A stretch of 64,000 bases of DNA from Pseudarthrobacter sp. PS3-L1 (GCF_030063285.1 NZ_JASISU010000004.1:248001-312000), one strand, 5' to 3'. Positions 1-10,200 are shown, counted from the stretch's first letter. Notes: generated from the sequence alone by a model not told the origin. A program made the numbers and translations.

Positions 1-1
1 A

Positions 2-370
2 AATCACGTCAGCAACTGGATGGAGGACCCGCGCGGACGCAAGGGCAGTGGGCTGTCCGGAGGTCAGTGGCAGCGACTTGCCATGGCCCGGAATTTCTAC
101 CGCGATGCTTCATTCATGGTGATGGACGAGCCCACATCAGCCATCGACGCGCTCGCTGAACATAGGATTTTCACAAGGCTCTTCGCCGATCGCAGCAGCA
201 CCATCATCGCTATCAGCCACAGGCTCGCGACCATTGAAAAAGCCGACGTCGTCTACATGCTCGAAGACGGGCAGATCGTGGAACAGGGCAGCCACCGGGA
301 ACTTGTCGCACTGAGGGGCAGGTACTTCCGTATGTTCGAGTCTCAGCTTGGCATTGACGAGCCGAGGTAG
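2..370 (+). CDS. ABC exporter, C-terminal part of nucleotide-binding domain (partial)
   Basis: Only the last 122 codons lie in the window; the frame is open to the left edge. The visible part is the second half of an ABC ATPase: signature LSGGQ followed by QRLAMARNFYRD, Walker B FMVMDEPTSAID, and the H-loop ISHRLATIEKADVVYMLEDG. The D-loop and ISHRL wording are typical of exporter-type ATPases (ABCB/MsbA class), which usually carry an N-terminal membrane domain that would lie outside the window. The substrate cannot be inferred. The stop is followed by about 110 bp before guaB3 with no clear terminator. Confidence 0.85.
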   Translation, partial: NHVSNWMEDPRGRKGSGLSGGQWQRLAMARNFYRDASFMVMDEPTSAIDALAEHRIFTRLFADRSSTIIAISHRLATIEKADVVYMLEDGQIVEQGSHRELVALRGRYFRMFESQLGIDEPR

Positions 371-469
371 CACGGCAGGGGCAGGCCGGCGCAGCGCATC
401 GCCACGGTGTGATGTGCCCGATGTGTGGGCGTTTACGATTCCGGTCCGTCCTAAGTGTCCTAGCTGGGA

Positions 470-475
470 TAACCT
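470..475 (+). promoter_or_regulatory. -10 box of guaB3, leaderless type
   Basis: TAACCT ends six bases before the GTG start at 482, placing the expected transcription start on or next to the start codon. No Shine-Dalgarno sequence is visible between. No good -35 box is seen. Confidence 0.45.
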
Positions 476-481
476 AGAGCG

Positions 482-1618
482 GTGACTTACGAGATTGAGA
501 TTGGCCAAGCCAAGCGCGGACGCCGTGCGTACTCCCTGGATGACATTGCGATCATCCCCAACCGCCGCACGCGCGACCCCCGGGACGTCTCAGTCTCGTG
601 GCAGATCGACGCCTACCGCTTTGACATGCCGGTGATTGCGGCTCCCATGGACTCTGCAATGTCACCCGCGTCCGCTATTGCGCTGGGCAATCTTGGCGGA
701 CTGGGAGTCCTAGATCTTGAAGGGCTCTGGACCCGCTACGAGGACCCCCAGTCAGTTCTTGACGAGATCGCCGCACTGCGCGACGAGACCAACAGTCCCG
801 CAGTTACCGGACGCATGCAGGAGCTGTACCGGGCTCCGATCCAGCCGGAGCTCATCACGTCCCGGCTGGCGGAAATCCGTGCAGCCGGTGTCACGGTTGC
901 CGGTTCCCTGACCCCGCAGCGCACCCAGGAGCATTACCGTACCGTCCTGGCGGCTGGTGTCGACATCTTCGTGATCCGCGGCACAACCGTCTCTGCGGAG
1001 CATGTCTCGAAGGACCACGAGCCACTGAACCTGAAGCAGTTCATCTACGAACTCGATGTCCCAGTCATTGTTGGTGGAGCAGCCGGTTACACCCCGGCAC
1101 TGCACCTGATGCGAACTGGCGCTGCTGGCGTGCTGGTGGGCTTCGGTGGGGGAGCCACAAGCACCACGCGCCGGGCGCTGGGCATCCATGCGCCCATGGC
1201 CACAGCCATCTCCGATGTCGCGGCGGCGCGTAGGGACTACATGGACGAGTCAGGTGGCCGGTACGTGCACGTGATTGCCGACGGCGGTATGGGCTCCTCG
1301 GGCGACATCGTCAAGGCCATCGCCATGGGTGCCGACGCAGTGATGCTTGGCAGTGCCCTGGCGCGTGCGGATGAGGCTCCGGGCAAGGGCTGGCACTGGG
1401 GCCAGGAAGCACACCACCTTGAGATTCCCCGCGGGGATCGCGTGAATGTCGGGACAGTGGGTCCCCTCGAGGAGGTTCTTTTCGGTCCAGGGCAGCACAC
1501 CAATGGAACCTCCAACCTCATCGGCGCGCTGCGTCGTTCCATGGCGACCACTGGCTATTCGGACCTCAAGGAGTTCCAGCGCGTCGATGTGGTGGTGTCC
1601 CCGTACGGGGGAATCTAG
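482..1618 (+). CDS. guaB3: GuaB3 family IMP dehydrogenase-related protein
   Basis: 378 residues, GTG start. It has the TIM barrel of the IMPDH/GMP reductase family without the CBS pair: N-terminal YSLDDIAIIPNRRTRDPRDV, phosphate-binding GGMGSSGDIVKAIAMGADAVMLGSAL and C-terminal LRRSMATTGYSDLKEFQ. In the active-site loop the IMPDH-type Cys (GPGSICTTR) is replaced: GFGGGATSTTR here puts Ser227 at that place. Actinobacterial GuaB3 proteins, such as the M. tuberculosis one as I remember it, also lack this Cys, so this looks like family divergence rather than decay. It may not have normal IMPDH activity. The GTG lacks a Shine-Dalgarno and follows a -10 box by six bases. Confidence 0.9.
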   Translation: MTYEIEIGQAKRGRRAYSLDDIAIIPNRRTRDPRDVSVSWQIDAYRFDMPVIAAPMDSAMSPASAIALGNLGGLGVLDLEGLWTRYEDPQSVLDEIAALRDETNSPAVTGRMQELYRAPIQPELITSRLAEIRAAGVTVAGSLTPQRTQEHYRTVLAAGVDIFVIRGTTVSAEHVSKDHEPLNLKQFIYELDVPVIVGGAAGYTPALHLMRTGAAGVLVGFGGGATSTTRRALGIHAPMATAISDVAAARRDYMDESGGRYVHVIADGGMGSSGDIVKAIAMGADAVMLGSALARADEAPGKGWHWGQEAHHLEIPRGDRVNVGTVGPLEEVLFGPGQHTNGTSNLIGALRRSMATTGYSDLKEFQRVDVVVSPYGGI

Positions 1619-1716
1619 CCTTAATTCTTCAGTCTCCACCAAGGCTCCCCTGCCCATCCGGCCCGCAACAACGTAGTGTTGTTCGAACGGACTATCAGCA
1701 GTGATGGAGGCTTTCG

Positions 1717-3456
1717 ATGACGAGTGTTTCTTCTTTCGGTGGGGCTATGGGGCCGGAGGCCCGCGAATCCGCCCTGAAGCGTTTCAGGGATACGGCAGAG
1801 CCAGGTCAGGAACTCGATATCCTGATTGTCGGCGGCGGAATCGTTGGCATCGGCGCTGCCCTTGACGCTGTGACGCGCGGACTCAGCGTTGGCATTGTTG
1901 AGGCAAACGACTGGGCCGCAGGAACGTCGTCACGGTCATCCAAACTCATCCACGGTGGCCTGCGCTATCTGGAGATGCTGGATTTCGCGTTGGTTAAAGA
2001 AGCGTTGCAGGAGCGCGGGCTGCTGCTTTCGTCCTTGGCCCCGCACCTGGCCAGGCCGGTTCCATTCCTATACCCGCTGACCAAGCCGTTCATTGAACGG
2101 CCCTACATAGGGGCCGGGATTGCGCTCTACGATGCCATGTCGGTGTCCGGCGGGCACGCCCGTGGGGTCCCGTTCCACAAACACCTCAGCCGCCGCGGCA
2201 CGCTCCGGGCCGCTCCAAGCCTGAAAGACGACGCCTTCGTAGGATCCATCAGGTACTACGACGGCCAGGTCGACGACGCCAAGTATGCCGCAAACCTCAT
2301 TCGGACCGCCGCCCACTACGGGGCCTATGCAGCAAACCAGGTATCGGTGGTGGATTTCCTCAGGGAAGGCGAACGTGTGGTCGGGGCCAAGGTGACAGAC
2401 CACGAAGACGGCAGTTCCTTCAATATCCGGGCCAAGCAGGTCATCAACGCCACCGGAGTGTGGACTGATGAGACGCAGGCCATGGTGACAGATCGTGGCC
2501 AGCTCAAGGTGCGAGCCTCAAAGGGAATCCACCTGGTGGTTCCCCGGGATCGTTTCCAGTCCACTGTTGGCCTGATCCTCCGCACGGAAAAGTCTGTTCT
2601 CTTTGTCATTCCCTGGGGCCGGCACTGGATTATTGGCACCACCGACACCGACTGGGACCTGGATAAAGCCCATCCTGCCGCATCCAGCAAGGACATTGAC
2701 TATGTTTTGGAACACGTCAACAAGGTCCTCAAGCGTCCACTGACCCGTGAGGACGTGGAAGGCGTCTTCGCAGGGCTGCGTCCACTCCTGGCCGGGGAAA
2801 ACGACTCAACGGCCAAGCTCTCACGCGAGCACATTGTGGCTCACCCAGTCCCTGGCCTCGTGGTCGTGGCGGGCGGAAAATGGACAACCTACAGGGTCAT
2901 GGCGAAGGACGCCGTGGATGAAGCTACCCGCACTCTGGACGAACGGGTTGCGCCCAGTTGCACTCAGAGCATTCCGCTGCTCGGCGCCAACGGGTACAAA
3001 GCTGCATGGAACCGGAGGAATCGAACCGCCGAGGAATACGGCGTCCATGTGGCCCGGGTGGAGCACCTCCTCAACCGCTACGGTTCTATGGCCACCGAAG
3101 TCCTGGACATCATCCGGGCGACCCCGGAACTCGCCGAGACACTTCCTGGGGCTGACGACTACCTTCAGGCCGAAGCCGTCTACGCAGCGACGCACGAGGG
3201 AGCCCGCCATATCCAGGATGTGCTGACGCGAAGGACCCGTATTTCGATCGAGTCCTGGGACCGGGGTGTTTCGGCAGCCCCTGTGGTCGCTAAACTGATG
3301 GGGAATGTTCTTGGGTGGAGTGAAACCCAGCGGGACAACGAGATCGCCAATTACATTGCCAGGGTTGAAGCTGAGCGTTTGAGCCAGCAGCAACCGGATG
3401 ATGAATCGGCCGACGCCGCTCGGCTAGGTGTCGCAGATATCGTGCCACTGCGCTGA
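1717..3456 (+). CDS. glpD: aerobic glycerol-3-phosphate dehydrogenase
   Basis: 579 residues, usual length for GlpD. It oxidises sn-glycerol 3-phosphate to dihydroxyacetone phosphate and passes electrons to the quinone pool at the membrane. The N-terminal FAD-binding Rossmann motif is at residues 36-44 (LIVGGGIVG). It is followed by GTSSRSSKLIHGGLRYLE and, later, GVFAGLRPLLAG and VVVAGGKWTTYRVMAKDAVD, all characteristic of GlpD. The C-terminal helical domain (about 410-540) is present. ATG start with GGAGG about 10 bases upstream. The following PTS EIIA gene is 43 bp downstream on the same strand and may be cotranscribed. No glpF or glpK is nearby. Confidence 0.95.
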   Translation: MTSVSSFGGAMGPEARESALKRFRDTAEPGQELDILIVGGGIVGIGAALDAVTRGLSVGIVEANDWAAGTSSRSSKLIHGGLRYLEMLDFALVKEALQERGLLLSSLAPHLARPVPFLYPLTKPFIERPYIGAGIALYDAMSVSGGHARGVPFHKHLSRRGTLRAAPSLKDDAFVGSIRYYDGQVDDAKYAANLIRTAAHYGAYAANQVSVVDFLREGERVVGAKVTDHEDGSSFNIRAKQVINATGVWTDETQAMVTDRGQLKVRASKGIHLVVPRDRFQSTVGLILRTEKSVLFVIPWGRHWIIGTTDTDWDLDKAHPAASSKDIDYVLEHVNKVLKRPLTREDVEGVFAGLRPLLAGENDSTAKLSREHIVAHPVPGLVVVAGGKWTTYRVMAKDAVDEATRTLDERVAPSCTQSIPLLGANGYKAAWNRRNRTAEEYGVHVARVEHLLNRYGSMATEVLDIIRATPELAETLPGADDYLQAEAVYAATHEGARHIQDVLTRRTRISIESWDRGVSAAPVVAKLMGNVLGWSETQRDNEIANYIARVEAERLSQQQPDDESADAARLGVADIVPLR

Positions 3457-3499
3457 GCCAGCCCCGAGAACTCCATGATGCAGTGAAGGGACCCACGCC

Positions 3500-3988
3500 T
3501 TGGCGGAACCATTTGACCGGTATGACGCCGTCCTCACCACCCCGGAAATGGTGGTGTTGGAGCTTGAGGCGACAGACAAGGCAGCAGCCGCTACGCAACT
3601 TGCGGAGCGGCTGCACGCTGCTGGCCGGATCACGGATCTGCCGGGGTTCCTTAGCCACGTGAATGCCCGGGAACACCAGTTGGCCACTGGACTCCCCGGC
3701 GGAGTTGGGCTGCCGCACGCACGCAGCGAGTTTGTCAGCCAGACATCGATTGCTGTCGGAATTACGAAGTACGGTCACGCCCTGGACTTTGGTGCTGCTG
3801 ACGGTCCGGCAACAGTGATTTTGCTGATTGCCACCCCGGCAGGCTCATTTTCTGAACATCTTGAGGTGCTGGCGACGATTGCGCGCTCGTTGTCCAAGGA
3901 ATCCTTCCGGGAGTCCCTCCGCCGGGCCTACGACGCCGAGGTCATCGCAGAGCTCATCAACTCCAGCCTCGTTTTCTTCGACCACTAA
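3500..3988 (+). CDS. PTS EIIA component, fructose/mannitol type
   Basis: 162 residues, single EIIA type-2 domain. The phosphorylated His is expected to be His73 in GLPHARS, the hallmark of fructose/mannitol-type EIIA; the later LIATPAGSFSEHLEVLATIAR also fits. It would take phosphate from HPr and hand it to an EIIB. No EIIB or EIIC gene lies nearby, so it is a stand-alone EIIA, either serving a transporter encoded elsewhere or acting as a regulator. TTG start chosen because GAAGGG lies nine bases upstream and the domain begins shortly after. It sits 43 bp after glpD, a possible link between sugar and glycerol metabolism (inference). Confidence 0.85.
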   Translation: MAEPFDRYDAVLTTPEMVVLELEATDKAAAATQLAERLHAAGRITDLPGFLSHVNAREHQLATGLPGGVGLPHARSEFVSQTSIAVGITKYGHALDFGAADGPATVILLIATPAGSFSEHLEVLATIARSLSKESFRESLRRAYDAEVIAELINSSLVFFDH

Positions 3989-4068
3989 GGCGTTCCTAGT
4001 CCTTTTCCTGCCGTTGCCCTGCCGCGTGCGGGGAAGGACCCAGTTCGTTGTTCTACAACGTGACGAAG

Positions 4069-4074
4069 TACGGT
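4069..4074 (+). promoter_or_regulatory. -10 box of SURF1 gene, leaderless type
   Basis: TACGGT ends six bases before a GTG at 4081. There is another GTG directly before it at 4078, so the spacing favours 4081 as the start. Confidence 0.35.
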
Positions 4075-4080
4075 TGAGTG

Positions 4081-4950
4081 GTGTGGAAGACTGCTCTCAA
4101 GCCCCGATGGATTGCCGGACTGCTGTTTGCCATGGTTCTTTCCGGGGTGTTCGTGCTGCTCAGCCAGTGGCAGTTCGGCCGCTCCACCACACCCGACGTT
4201 CCTCTCAACCCGACCACCGAGACCGTTCAGTCGCTGACCTCGACGTTGCAGCCAGGAACATTTTTCCCCGGCTCCGTCTCGGATCAGATGGTGTCCGCTG
4301 ACGGAACTTTTGATCCTGATCGCCAGGTCCTCGTGGCGGACAGGTTGCGCGACGGACAGTCGGGATTCTGGGTTGTCACAGCCTTCGCGGTCTCTGGCGC
4401 ACCGCTGCTCGATGGTGTTGGAGCAAGCCCTGAGGTCGTTATCCCGGTAGCTCGTGGCTGGGTAGCGACTGCCGACGACGCCACAGCACCGCCATCGGGG
4501 AACCTGACAGTTACCGGCAGGCTCATACCCTCCGAGGCGCCGGTCCCGCAGCGGGATCCAGGGCCAGGCCGGGCAACTGCAGTCTCTGTAGCGGAACTTA
4601 TCAATATCTGGAACGTCAGCAGCTACCCTGGTTTCGTCGCAGCAACCTCGGAAGTGGCAGGCGGGGTGGAAGTTGGTGCCGCGGCCGGCGGAAGTTCCAT
4701 GGAGTCCCTTGACATCGGACCACAGCCAGCCGCACAAAAAATCAACTGGCTCAGCCTGTTCTACGCCATCGAGTGGATCGTCTTCGCCGGATTTGCACTC
4801 TTCATCTGGCTGCGCCTGGTAAGGGATGATCACCTGCGAGACCTTGAAGAAGCCTATGACGAGGAATTTGGCGTCGAAGGTGATGAGTTCAAGCTCGCGC
4901 CAACCAGGACAGCATCCATGTCTCCCCAACCGAGGAATAACAATGATTGA
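4081..4950 (+). CDS. SURF1 family protein, cytochrome c oxidase assembly
   Basis: 289 residues with the SURF1 architecture: one membrane helix near the N-terminus (WIAGLLFAMVLSGVFVLLS, with the family-typical WQFGRS after it), a large extracytoplasmic domain, and a second helix near the C-terminus (SLFYAIEWIVFAGFALFIWLRLV). The VARGWV and VTGRL..SE segments match conserved SURF1 positions. The family helps insert or stabilise haem in aa3-type oxidase. Two adjacent GTG codons are possible starts (4078, 4081); the second is six bases from a TACGGT box. The gene overlaps the next one by eight bases, so the two are probably translated together. Confidence 0.88.
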   Translation: MWKTALKPRWIAGLLFAMVLSGVFVLLSQWQFGRSTTPDVPLNPTTETVQSLTSTLQPGTFFPGSVSDQMVSADGTFDPDRQVLVADRLRDGQSGFWVVTAFAVSGAPLLDGVGASPEVVIPVARGWVATADDATAPPSGNLTVTGRLIPSEAPVPQRDPGPGRATAVSVAELINIWNVSSYPGFVAATSEVAGGVEVGAAAGGSSMESLDIGPQPAAQKINWLSLFYAIEWIVFAGFALFIWLRLVRDDHLRDLEEAYDEEFGVEGDEFKLAPTRTASMSPQPRNNND

Positions 4951-5437
4951 TCCCACGCCCGCCACACCTGGAAAACCTGCCGCAAGGAAGAAGCGTCGCT
5001 TCGGCGGCACGGAGGCGCAGATCAGGTCAGCGCTGAAGTTCTACAAGGTCCTCGCCTACCTCACCGGGTCGATGCTGCTCCTGCTTTGCGCGGAACTGAT
5101 CTCCCGCTATGTCTTTGGCGCCTCCCTCTTCATTGGCGGGACGAACGCAGCGACGGGCCAACCCCACACTTTTGGATTCACTGATTCCGATCCCAAAGGA
5201 GTTGTTGGCGGGGTTAATGTCTCGGTGACCATCCTGATCGTGCACGGCTGGATGTACGTGGTCTATCTGATGTCCACGTTCCGCCTCTGGACGCTGATGC
5301 GTTGGCCGTTCACCAAAATGCTCGTGCTGGCGTTGGGCGGCGTGGTGCCGTTCCTGTCCTTCTTCGTCGAGAAGAGATTCCACCGCGACGTTGAGGCTGA
5401 GCTGGCTGCCAACCCCCAGGCATCAAAGCGCTACTGA
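4943..5437 (+). CDS. DUF3817 domain-containing membrane protein
   Basis: 164 residues when started at the ATG at 4943; the open frame runs further upstream, but that part lies inside SURF1. A basic N-terminal stretch (AARKKRRFGGTEAQIRSALKFYKVLAYLTG) is followed by three hydrophobic helices (MLLLLCAELISRYVF, VTILIVHGWMYVVYLMSTFRL, MLVLALGGVVPFLSFFVEKRF) as in DUF3817 proteins, whose function is unknown. Pairing with SURF1 and guaA is, from memory, common in Arthrobacter relatives. Eight-base overlap with SURF1 suggests translational coupling. Confidence 0.85.
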   Translation: MIDPTPATPGKPAARKKRRFGGTEAQIRSALKFYKVLAYLTGSMLLLLCAELISRYVFGASLFIGGTNAATGQPHTFGFTDSDPKGVVGGVNVSVTILIVHGWMYVVYLMSTFRLWTLMRWPFTKMLVLALGGVVPFLSFFVEKRFHRDVEAELAANPQASKRY

Positions 5438-5450
5438 GGTAAGGGGCGCG

Positions 5451-5515
5451 CTTACCCGACTGCCGACGTCGTACCTTTGGTCACAGCTGCACTGTCCAAG
5501 GTGCGGCAGGGTAAG
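5451..5515 (+). repeat. nested inverted repeat upstream of guaA
   Basis: CTTACCC...TGCCG (5451-5465, with a three-base bulge) pairs with CGGCAGGGTAAG (5504-5515). Inside it ACCTTTGG pairs with CCAAGGT, and ACAG with CTGT around a five-base loop. Almost the whole 65 bases fold into one long hairpin. No T-run follows, so it is not a standard intrinsic terminator. It could be a terminator-like barrier, an operator region for guaA, or part of a longer leader RNA. Confidence 0.5.
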
Positions 5516-5524
5516 TACGCGACG

Positions 5525-5530
5525 TAGTCT
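5525..5530 (+). promoter_or_regulatory. -10 box of guaA, leaderless type
   Basis: TAGTCT lies exactly six bases before the GTG start of guaA at 5537; the same hexamer and spacing recur before the kinase gene at 24570. Confidence 0.5.
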
Positions 5531-5536
5531 TGGTGG

Positions 5537-7126
5537 GTGACTACTCCCTCTGCAGCCCAGACTTCCCAGAAGCCAGTGCTGGTTGTTGACTACGGTGCCC
5601 AGTACGCGCAGCTCATCGCACGCCGCGTCCGGGAAGCGAACGTGTATTCGGAAGTTGTTCCGCATACCTTCACCACCGAGCAGCTGCTGGCCAAGAACCC
5701 ATCAGCGATCATCCTCTCCGGCGGTCCCTCCAGTGTCTATGCCGATGGAGCACCCAGTGTGGGAGCTGATCTCTTTGAGGCAGGTGTCCCCATCTTTGGT
5801 ATCTGTTACGGTTTCCAGGCCATGGCCAATGCCTTGGGTGGAACGGTTGCCAAGACTGGTATGCGTGAGTTCGGCTCCACCCAGACAACACTCCTGGGAG
5901 AGGGCAGATCTGTCCTCGAGGGAATGCCGCAGCACCAGAACACGTGGATGAGCCATGGAGATTCGGTGCACGCCGCGCCCGAGGGATTTGAAGTGCTGGC
6001 TACGACGGCTGGTGCCGAAGTCGCTGCTTTTGCCAACGAAGAAAAGGGCCTTTTCGGTGTGCAGTGGCATCCCGAGGTCAAGCACTCCGCCTACGGCCAG
6101 CAGGTCCTCGAGAATTTCCTCTTCAAGGGCGCCCGGCTGGAACCAAACTGGACCACCGGAAACATCCTGGAAGAACAGGTGGACCGCATCCGCAAGCAGA
6201 TTGGTAACGCACGAGTCATCTGCGGACTCTCGGGTGGCGTGGACTCGGCGGTTGCCGCTGCCCTCGTACAGCGAGCGGTAGGTGACCAACTCACCTGCGT
6301 CTTCGTCGACCACGGTCTCCTGCGAGAGGGCGAAGCGGAGCAGGTCGAGCGGGACTTTGTGGCCGCCACGGGCGTCAATCTGTACGTGGCAAATGAGCAG
6401 GTTCGCTTCCAGGAGGCCCTTGCCGGCGTCAGTGATCCGGAAACAAAGCGAAAAATCATCGGGCGCGAATTCATTCGAGCCTTTGAGGAAGCTGAGCGGG
6501 CCATCATTGCCGAGGCGGCCGCTGACGGCGAAAAAATCCGCTTCCTGGTCCAGGGGACCCTGTACCCGGATGTTGTTGAATCCGGTGGCGGCGAAGGTGC
6601 CGCCAACATCAAGAGCCACCACAATGTTGGTGGACTTCCTGAGGATCTGCAGTTCGAACTGGTCGAACCCCTCCGTGCGCTCTTCAAGGACGAGGTCCGG
6701 GCCGTAGGAGCGCAGTTGGGCCTGCCGCAGGAAATTGTTGGGCGCCAGCCGTTCCCCGGCCCCGGCCTAGGCATCCGGATCGTAGGAGAGGTCACCAAGG
6801 AACGTCTTGACCTGCTGCGCAAAGCCGACGCTATTGCCCGTGCCGAACTGACAGCTGCGGGCCTTGACAATGAGGTCTGGCAGATGCCAGTTGTCCTTTT
6901 GGCTGACGTGCGCAGCGTAGGCGTCCAGGGTGATGGCCGCACCTACGGCCATCCGATCGTCTTGCGCCCAGTGTCCTCGGAGGATGCCATGACTGCTGAC
7001 TGGTCACGGCTGCCGTACGACCTGCTGGCGCGGATCTCGAACCGGATCACCAATGAGGTTGAGGGCGTCAACCGCGTGGTGCTCGACGTGACAAGCAAGC
7101 CGCCTGGAACTATTGAGTGGGAGTAG
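5537..7126 (+). CDS. guaA: GMP synthase (glutamine-hydrolysing)
   Basis: 529 residues, full length. It converts XMP to GMP with ATP and glutamine. N-terminal class I amidotransferase: catalytic Cys90 in FGICYGFQ, and the His/Glu pair in [13 protein letters not shown] pyrophosphatase domain: P-loop [18 protein letters not shown]-terminal dimerisation domain ends in PPGTIEWE, the strictly kept tail of GuaA. GTG start, no Shine-Dalgarno, -10 box six bases upstream. It lies a few kilobases from guaB3, so two guanine-nucleotide genes share the region without being one operon. Confidence 0.97.
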   Translation: MTTPSAAQTSQKPVLVVDYGAQYAQLIARRVREANVYSEVVPHTFTTEQLLAKNPSAIILSGGPSSVYADGAPSVGADLFEAGVPIFGICYGFQAMANALGGTVAKTGMREFGSTQTTLLGEGRSVLEGMPQHQNTWMSHGDSVHAAPEGFEVLATTAGAEVAAFANEEKGLFGVQWHPEVKHSAYGQQVLENFLFKGARLEPNWTTGNILEEQVDRIRKQIGNARVICGLSGGVDSAVAAALVQRAVGDQLTCVFVDHGLLREGEAEQVERDFVAATGVNLYVANEQVRFQEALAGVSDPETKRKIIGREFIRAFEEAERAIIAEAAADGEKIRFLVQGTLYPDVVESGGGEGAANIKSHHNVGGLPEDLQFELVEPLRALFKDEVRAVGAQLGLPQEIVGRQPFPGPGLGIRIVGEVTKERLDLLRKADAIARAELTAAGLDNEVWQMPVVLLADVRSVGVQGDGRTYGHPIVLRPVSSEDAMTADWSRLPYDLLARISNRITNEVEGVNRVVLDVTSKPPGTIEWE

Positions 7127-7132
7127 TTTTTT

Positions 7133-7166
7133 GAAGCGGCCGGTCCCGAAAGGGGCCGGCCGCTTC
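7133..7166 (+). terminator. hairpin after guaA
   Basis: GAAGCGGCCGGTCCC and GGGGCCGGCCGCTTC form a 15-bp stem (one G-T pair) around a GAAA loop. The T-run lies before the stem (7127-7132), not after it, so termination may be inefficient on the plus strand. Confidence 0.6.
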
Positions 7167-7239
7167 GCTGTGCGCAACTAAATGCGTCCTAAATTCCGTG
7201 GCGTCAGCGTTGCAGTCTCCGGCCGGCCCGGTTTCCGGC

Positions 7240-7245
7240 TACGCT
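7240..7245 (+). promoter_or_regulatory. -10 box of the helicase-like gene, leaderless type
   Basis: TACGCT is followed by seven bases and the ATG at 7253. No Shine-Dalgarno is present. Confidence 0.4.
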
Positions 7246-7252
7246 CGAAACC

Positions 7253-10200
7253 ATGCCGGTATGGTCCAGGGCGTCCCGCGTGGGCGCAGAAAAGAAGGCA
7301 GTAGTGTCAGTTGGTCAAGGCCAGAGCGAAGTACCCGAGGAGCTTGAGAAGTGGCTCTCCGGGCTGAAGCCCGTTACGGGGGCCGACACAATGCTGCGTT
7401 TCACAAAAACTCCCGAAGGTTCCATTGACCTGACTGGTGCTCATCCCTCGGGTTTGGCCCAGCTCATGGCTGGGCGGCGCACCAGGCTTTCCACGCTGAT
7501 CCGGGACAGGCAGCAGTATCTGGTTGCTGCCCGGGCCTCGCGGAACCTGCGGTCCAAAATCTTCGAATTGGCCAACGATCGCGGTATCGACGCCGGGTAT
7601 TTCTCCGCCGGTACTGTCCTGTGGACCTCCGCTGTTGGAGGTAAACCACAGCGTGTATCGGCGCCGGTGATGCTGGCTGCGATTTCATTGACGACCCGGC
7701 CCGGGGAAGACGACTACGAACTTCAGCTGACGGAACAGGCCAGCCTCAATCCAGCCCTTGTCCGTCACCTTAAAACGGTCCACAACATAGTCTTCGACGT
7801 CAGTGCAGTGACACGCATGGCGTACAGCACTGCGAGGTTTGACCCGCAGCCAGTCCTAGACAGGCTCACGACACTGCTGTCCGCAATCCCTGGCGCTGAT
7901 GTCCAGCACAACCTCCTGGTATCCACCTTTGCCGACCTGTCAGGAAACCTAGACGATCCGTGGATCAACGGAAACCATCCCGTTGTCATGGCGCTTGCTG
8001 GTGCCAAGGCGCTGGCCAGTCCGGAACCTGATGCTTCACGCTTCCCCGACCTGGACCAGCGCGATCCTGCGCAAGAGCTTCTCTTGTTGGACGCCGACGC
8101 CGATCAGCAGTACGTCGTTGATGCTGCCCGCGCGGGGGAATCACTGGTCGTGAGCAGCCCGCCGGGTACCGGACAGACGCAGACTGCGCTGAACACCATT
8201 GGCGCTCTCGTTGACGCTGGCCGGACCGTATTGGTGGTGGGGGACCGGCGTGCAGGCTTGGCCGAGGTGGCGGGTCGCCTCGAAGACCTGGGCCTTGCTT
8301 CAGCCTTGCTTGAACTCAATGGTGGCACCTCGCCGCAACAGCTCAAAGGCCAGTTGGTCAAGGCTATTGTCCGCAACGAGAAGTCCATGCAGCCGCAACT
8401 TGACAATCTGCACCAGACTCTCGCCAGCCAGCGTCATGCGCTCCTGGATCATGTCGAGTCCCTGCATAACGTTCGTGAGCGCTGGGGTTGCTCGCCCTAC
8501 CAGGCCATGCAGTCACTGGCTGAATTAACCTCCATCCACCCGGCTCCTTCGACAACAGTGCGGCTCAAGCGCAGTGTCCTGGACAGCATCCAGGACCGGC
8601 AGGAGCTTGCTACGAGGCTGCGGCGGGCCGCTGAGCTCGGTAGCTTCAACCGTGAGTCCACAACCAGTCCCTGGCACGGCGCCCGCCTCCTCACGCGGAA
8701 GGAAACGGAGCAGGCGCAGAACCTTGCGCGGGATGTTGAAGAGAAGCTGCCGGCCCTGCAGAAGCGAATGGCAGCGGTTGCGGACTATGCCGAAATCCGC
8801 CTCGGATCGACTTTTGCCGAGTGGGGAGAGCAGCTTGAGTTGCTGATGGCCGTCCGAGGAAGCCTGGACAAGTTCACCCCCGACATTTTTGACAGGCCCG
8901 TCCACGACCTCATCTCCGCAACGGCCTCCTCCTCATGGCGAAAAGAGCGCGGCATCGAGATGGCGTCCATGCAGCGTTCACGCCTGCGTCGGGTCGCCAA
9001 GGAATATGTCCGCCCCGGTGTGCACATTTCTGATCTCCACAGCTCCCTGGTCCTGGTCCAGGAACAACGTGCTCTCTGGGCGGACTACGCCACTAGCCAA
9101 CGCCATCCTGCAGTGCCTTCTGGGTTGGCAGAAATAGACGCGAGCCACCGTGCCCTTGCTAGCGCACTGGCTTCCCTTGGACAGTGCCTTCAGCACACAG
9201 ACCACGGTGCAGGGCTGGAAACCGCAGAGTATCCGGAACTCATGGCCCGCGTGGAGTCGCTGGTGGCGGATACTGCCACACTGGAGACGCTTCCTGAACG
9301 AACGCTCCTTATCCAGGACATGCGTGAACACGGGCTCAGTGAGTTGTTGTCTGACCTGGCCGAACGTGAAGTACCAGCGGAGTCCGTCAAAGCCGAGCTG
9401 GAGCTCGCCTGGTGGCAGTCGGCGCTGGAGGCAATGATCAGCGGGGATGACTACCTTGCCATGTCTGATGGCGATGCGCTACGCAAACTGGAAGCAGAGT
9501 ATCGGCTTGCCGATGCCGCCCACGTCGCCAGCGGGTCCTACCGGATTCGGTGGAAGCTTGCCGAGCAGTGGCGCAAGGCCATAGCGGAGCACCCTCGGCA
9601 GGCTGAACAGCTCCGAAACCTGCTCAAGGACGGCCGTGTGTCATTGGCCGCGCTGAGCGCGCAGGCCGCGGAGCTGATTCCGAAACTGATCCCTGTCTGG
9701 TCCGTGAGTCCCTATCTCATGACGGGGATCCTCCCGGCGGAGCAGCACTTTGATGCAGTGGTCATTCTTGATGCTGAGGCAACCTCGCTGCAGGCTGTCC
9801 TGCCGTCCGTGGCTCGCTCAAAGCAGGTCATAGCGTTCGGTGACGACCAGATCGCCAGCCCGCGCTCCTTCACCGTCGGCGTTGAACAGTTGGCCGCTGG
9901 AGAACCTGCGCACCAGCAGGTGACCAGCGCCTACACGGCGCTGGCAGCAGTGCTCCCTACGTGGAAGCTTCGTTTTGTCTACCGGGCAGTCGATGAGGAC
10001 CTCATCCGGCAGCTGAGCAAGAACTTCTACGATGGTGGCCTGCGTCGACTTCCCGAGGGACAGTCAGCCACGGGGCTGGACCGCTCCCTGGTCGTTGAGT
10101 ACCTCCCTGACGGCACTGGACTGCCCAGCGCAGGACATGAAGGTGTGGAATCGGTCGTGGCGGATGTCAACCGTGTTGTGGAGCTTGTTTTCGAGCATGC

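Noticed and set aside
3985..5010. Long minus-strand open frame (341 codons) opposite SURF1 and DUF3817
   Set aside because: Cys/Arg-rich, no family features, and fully opposite two recognisable genes.
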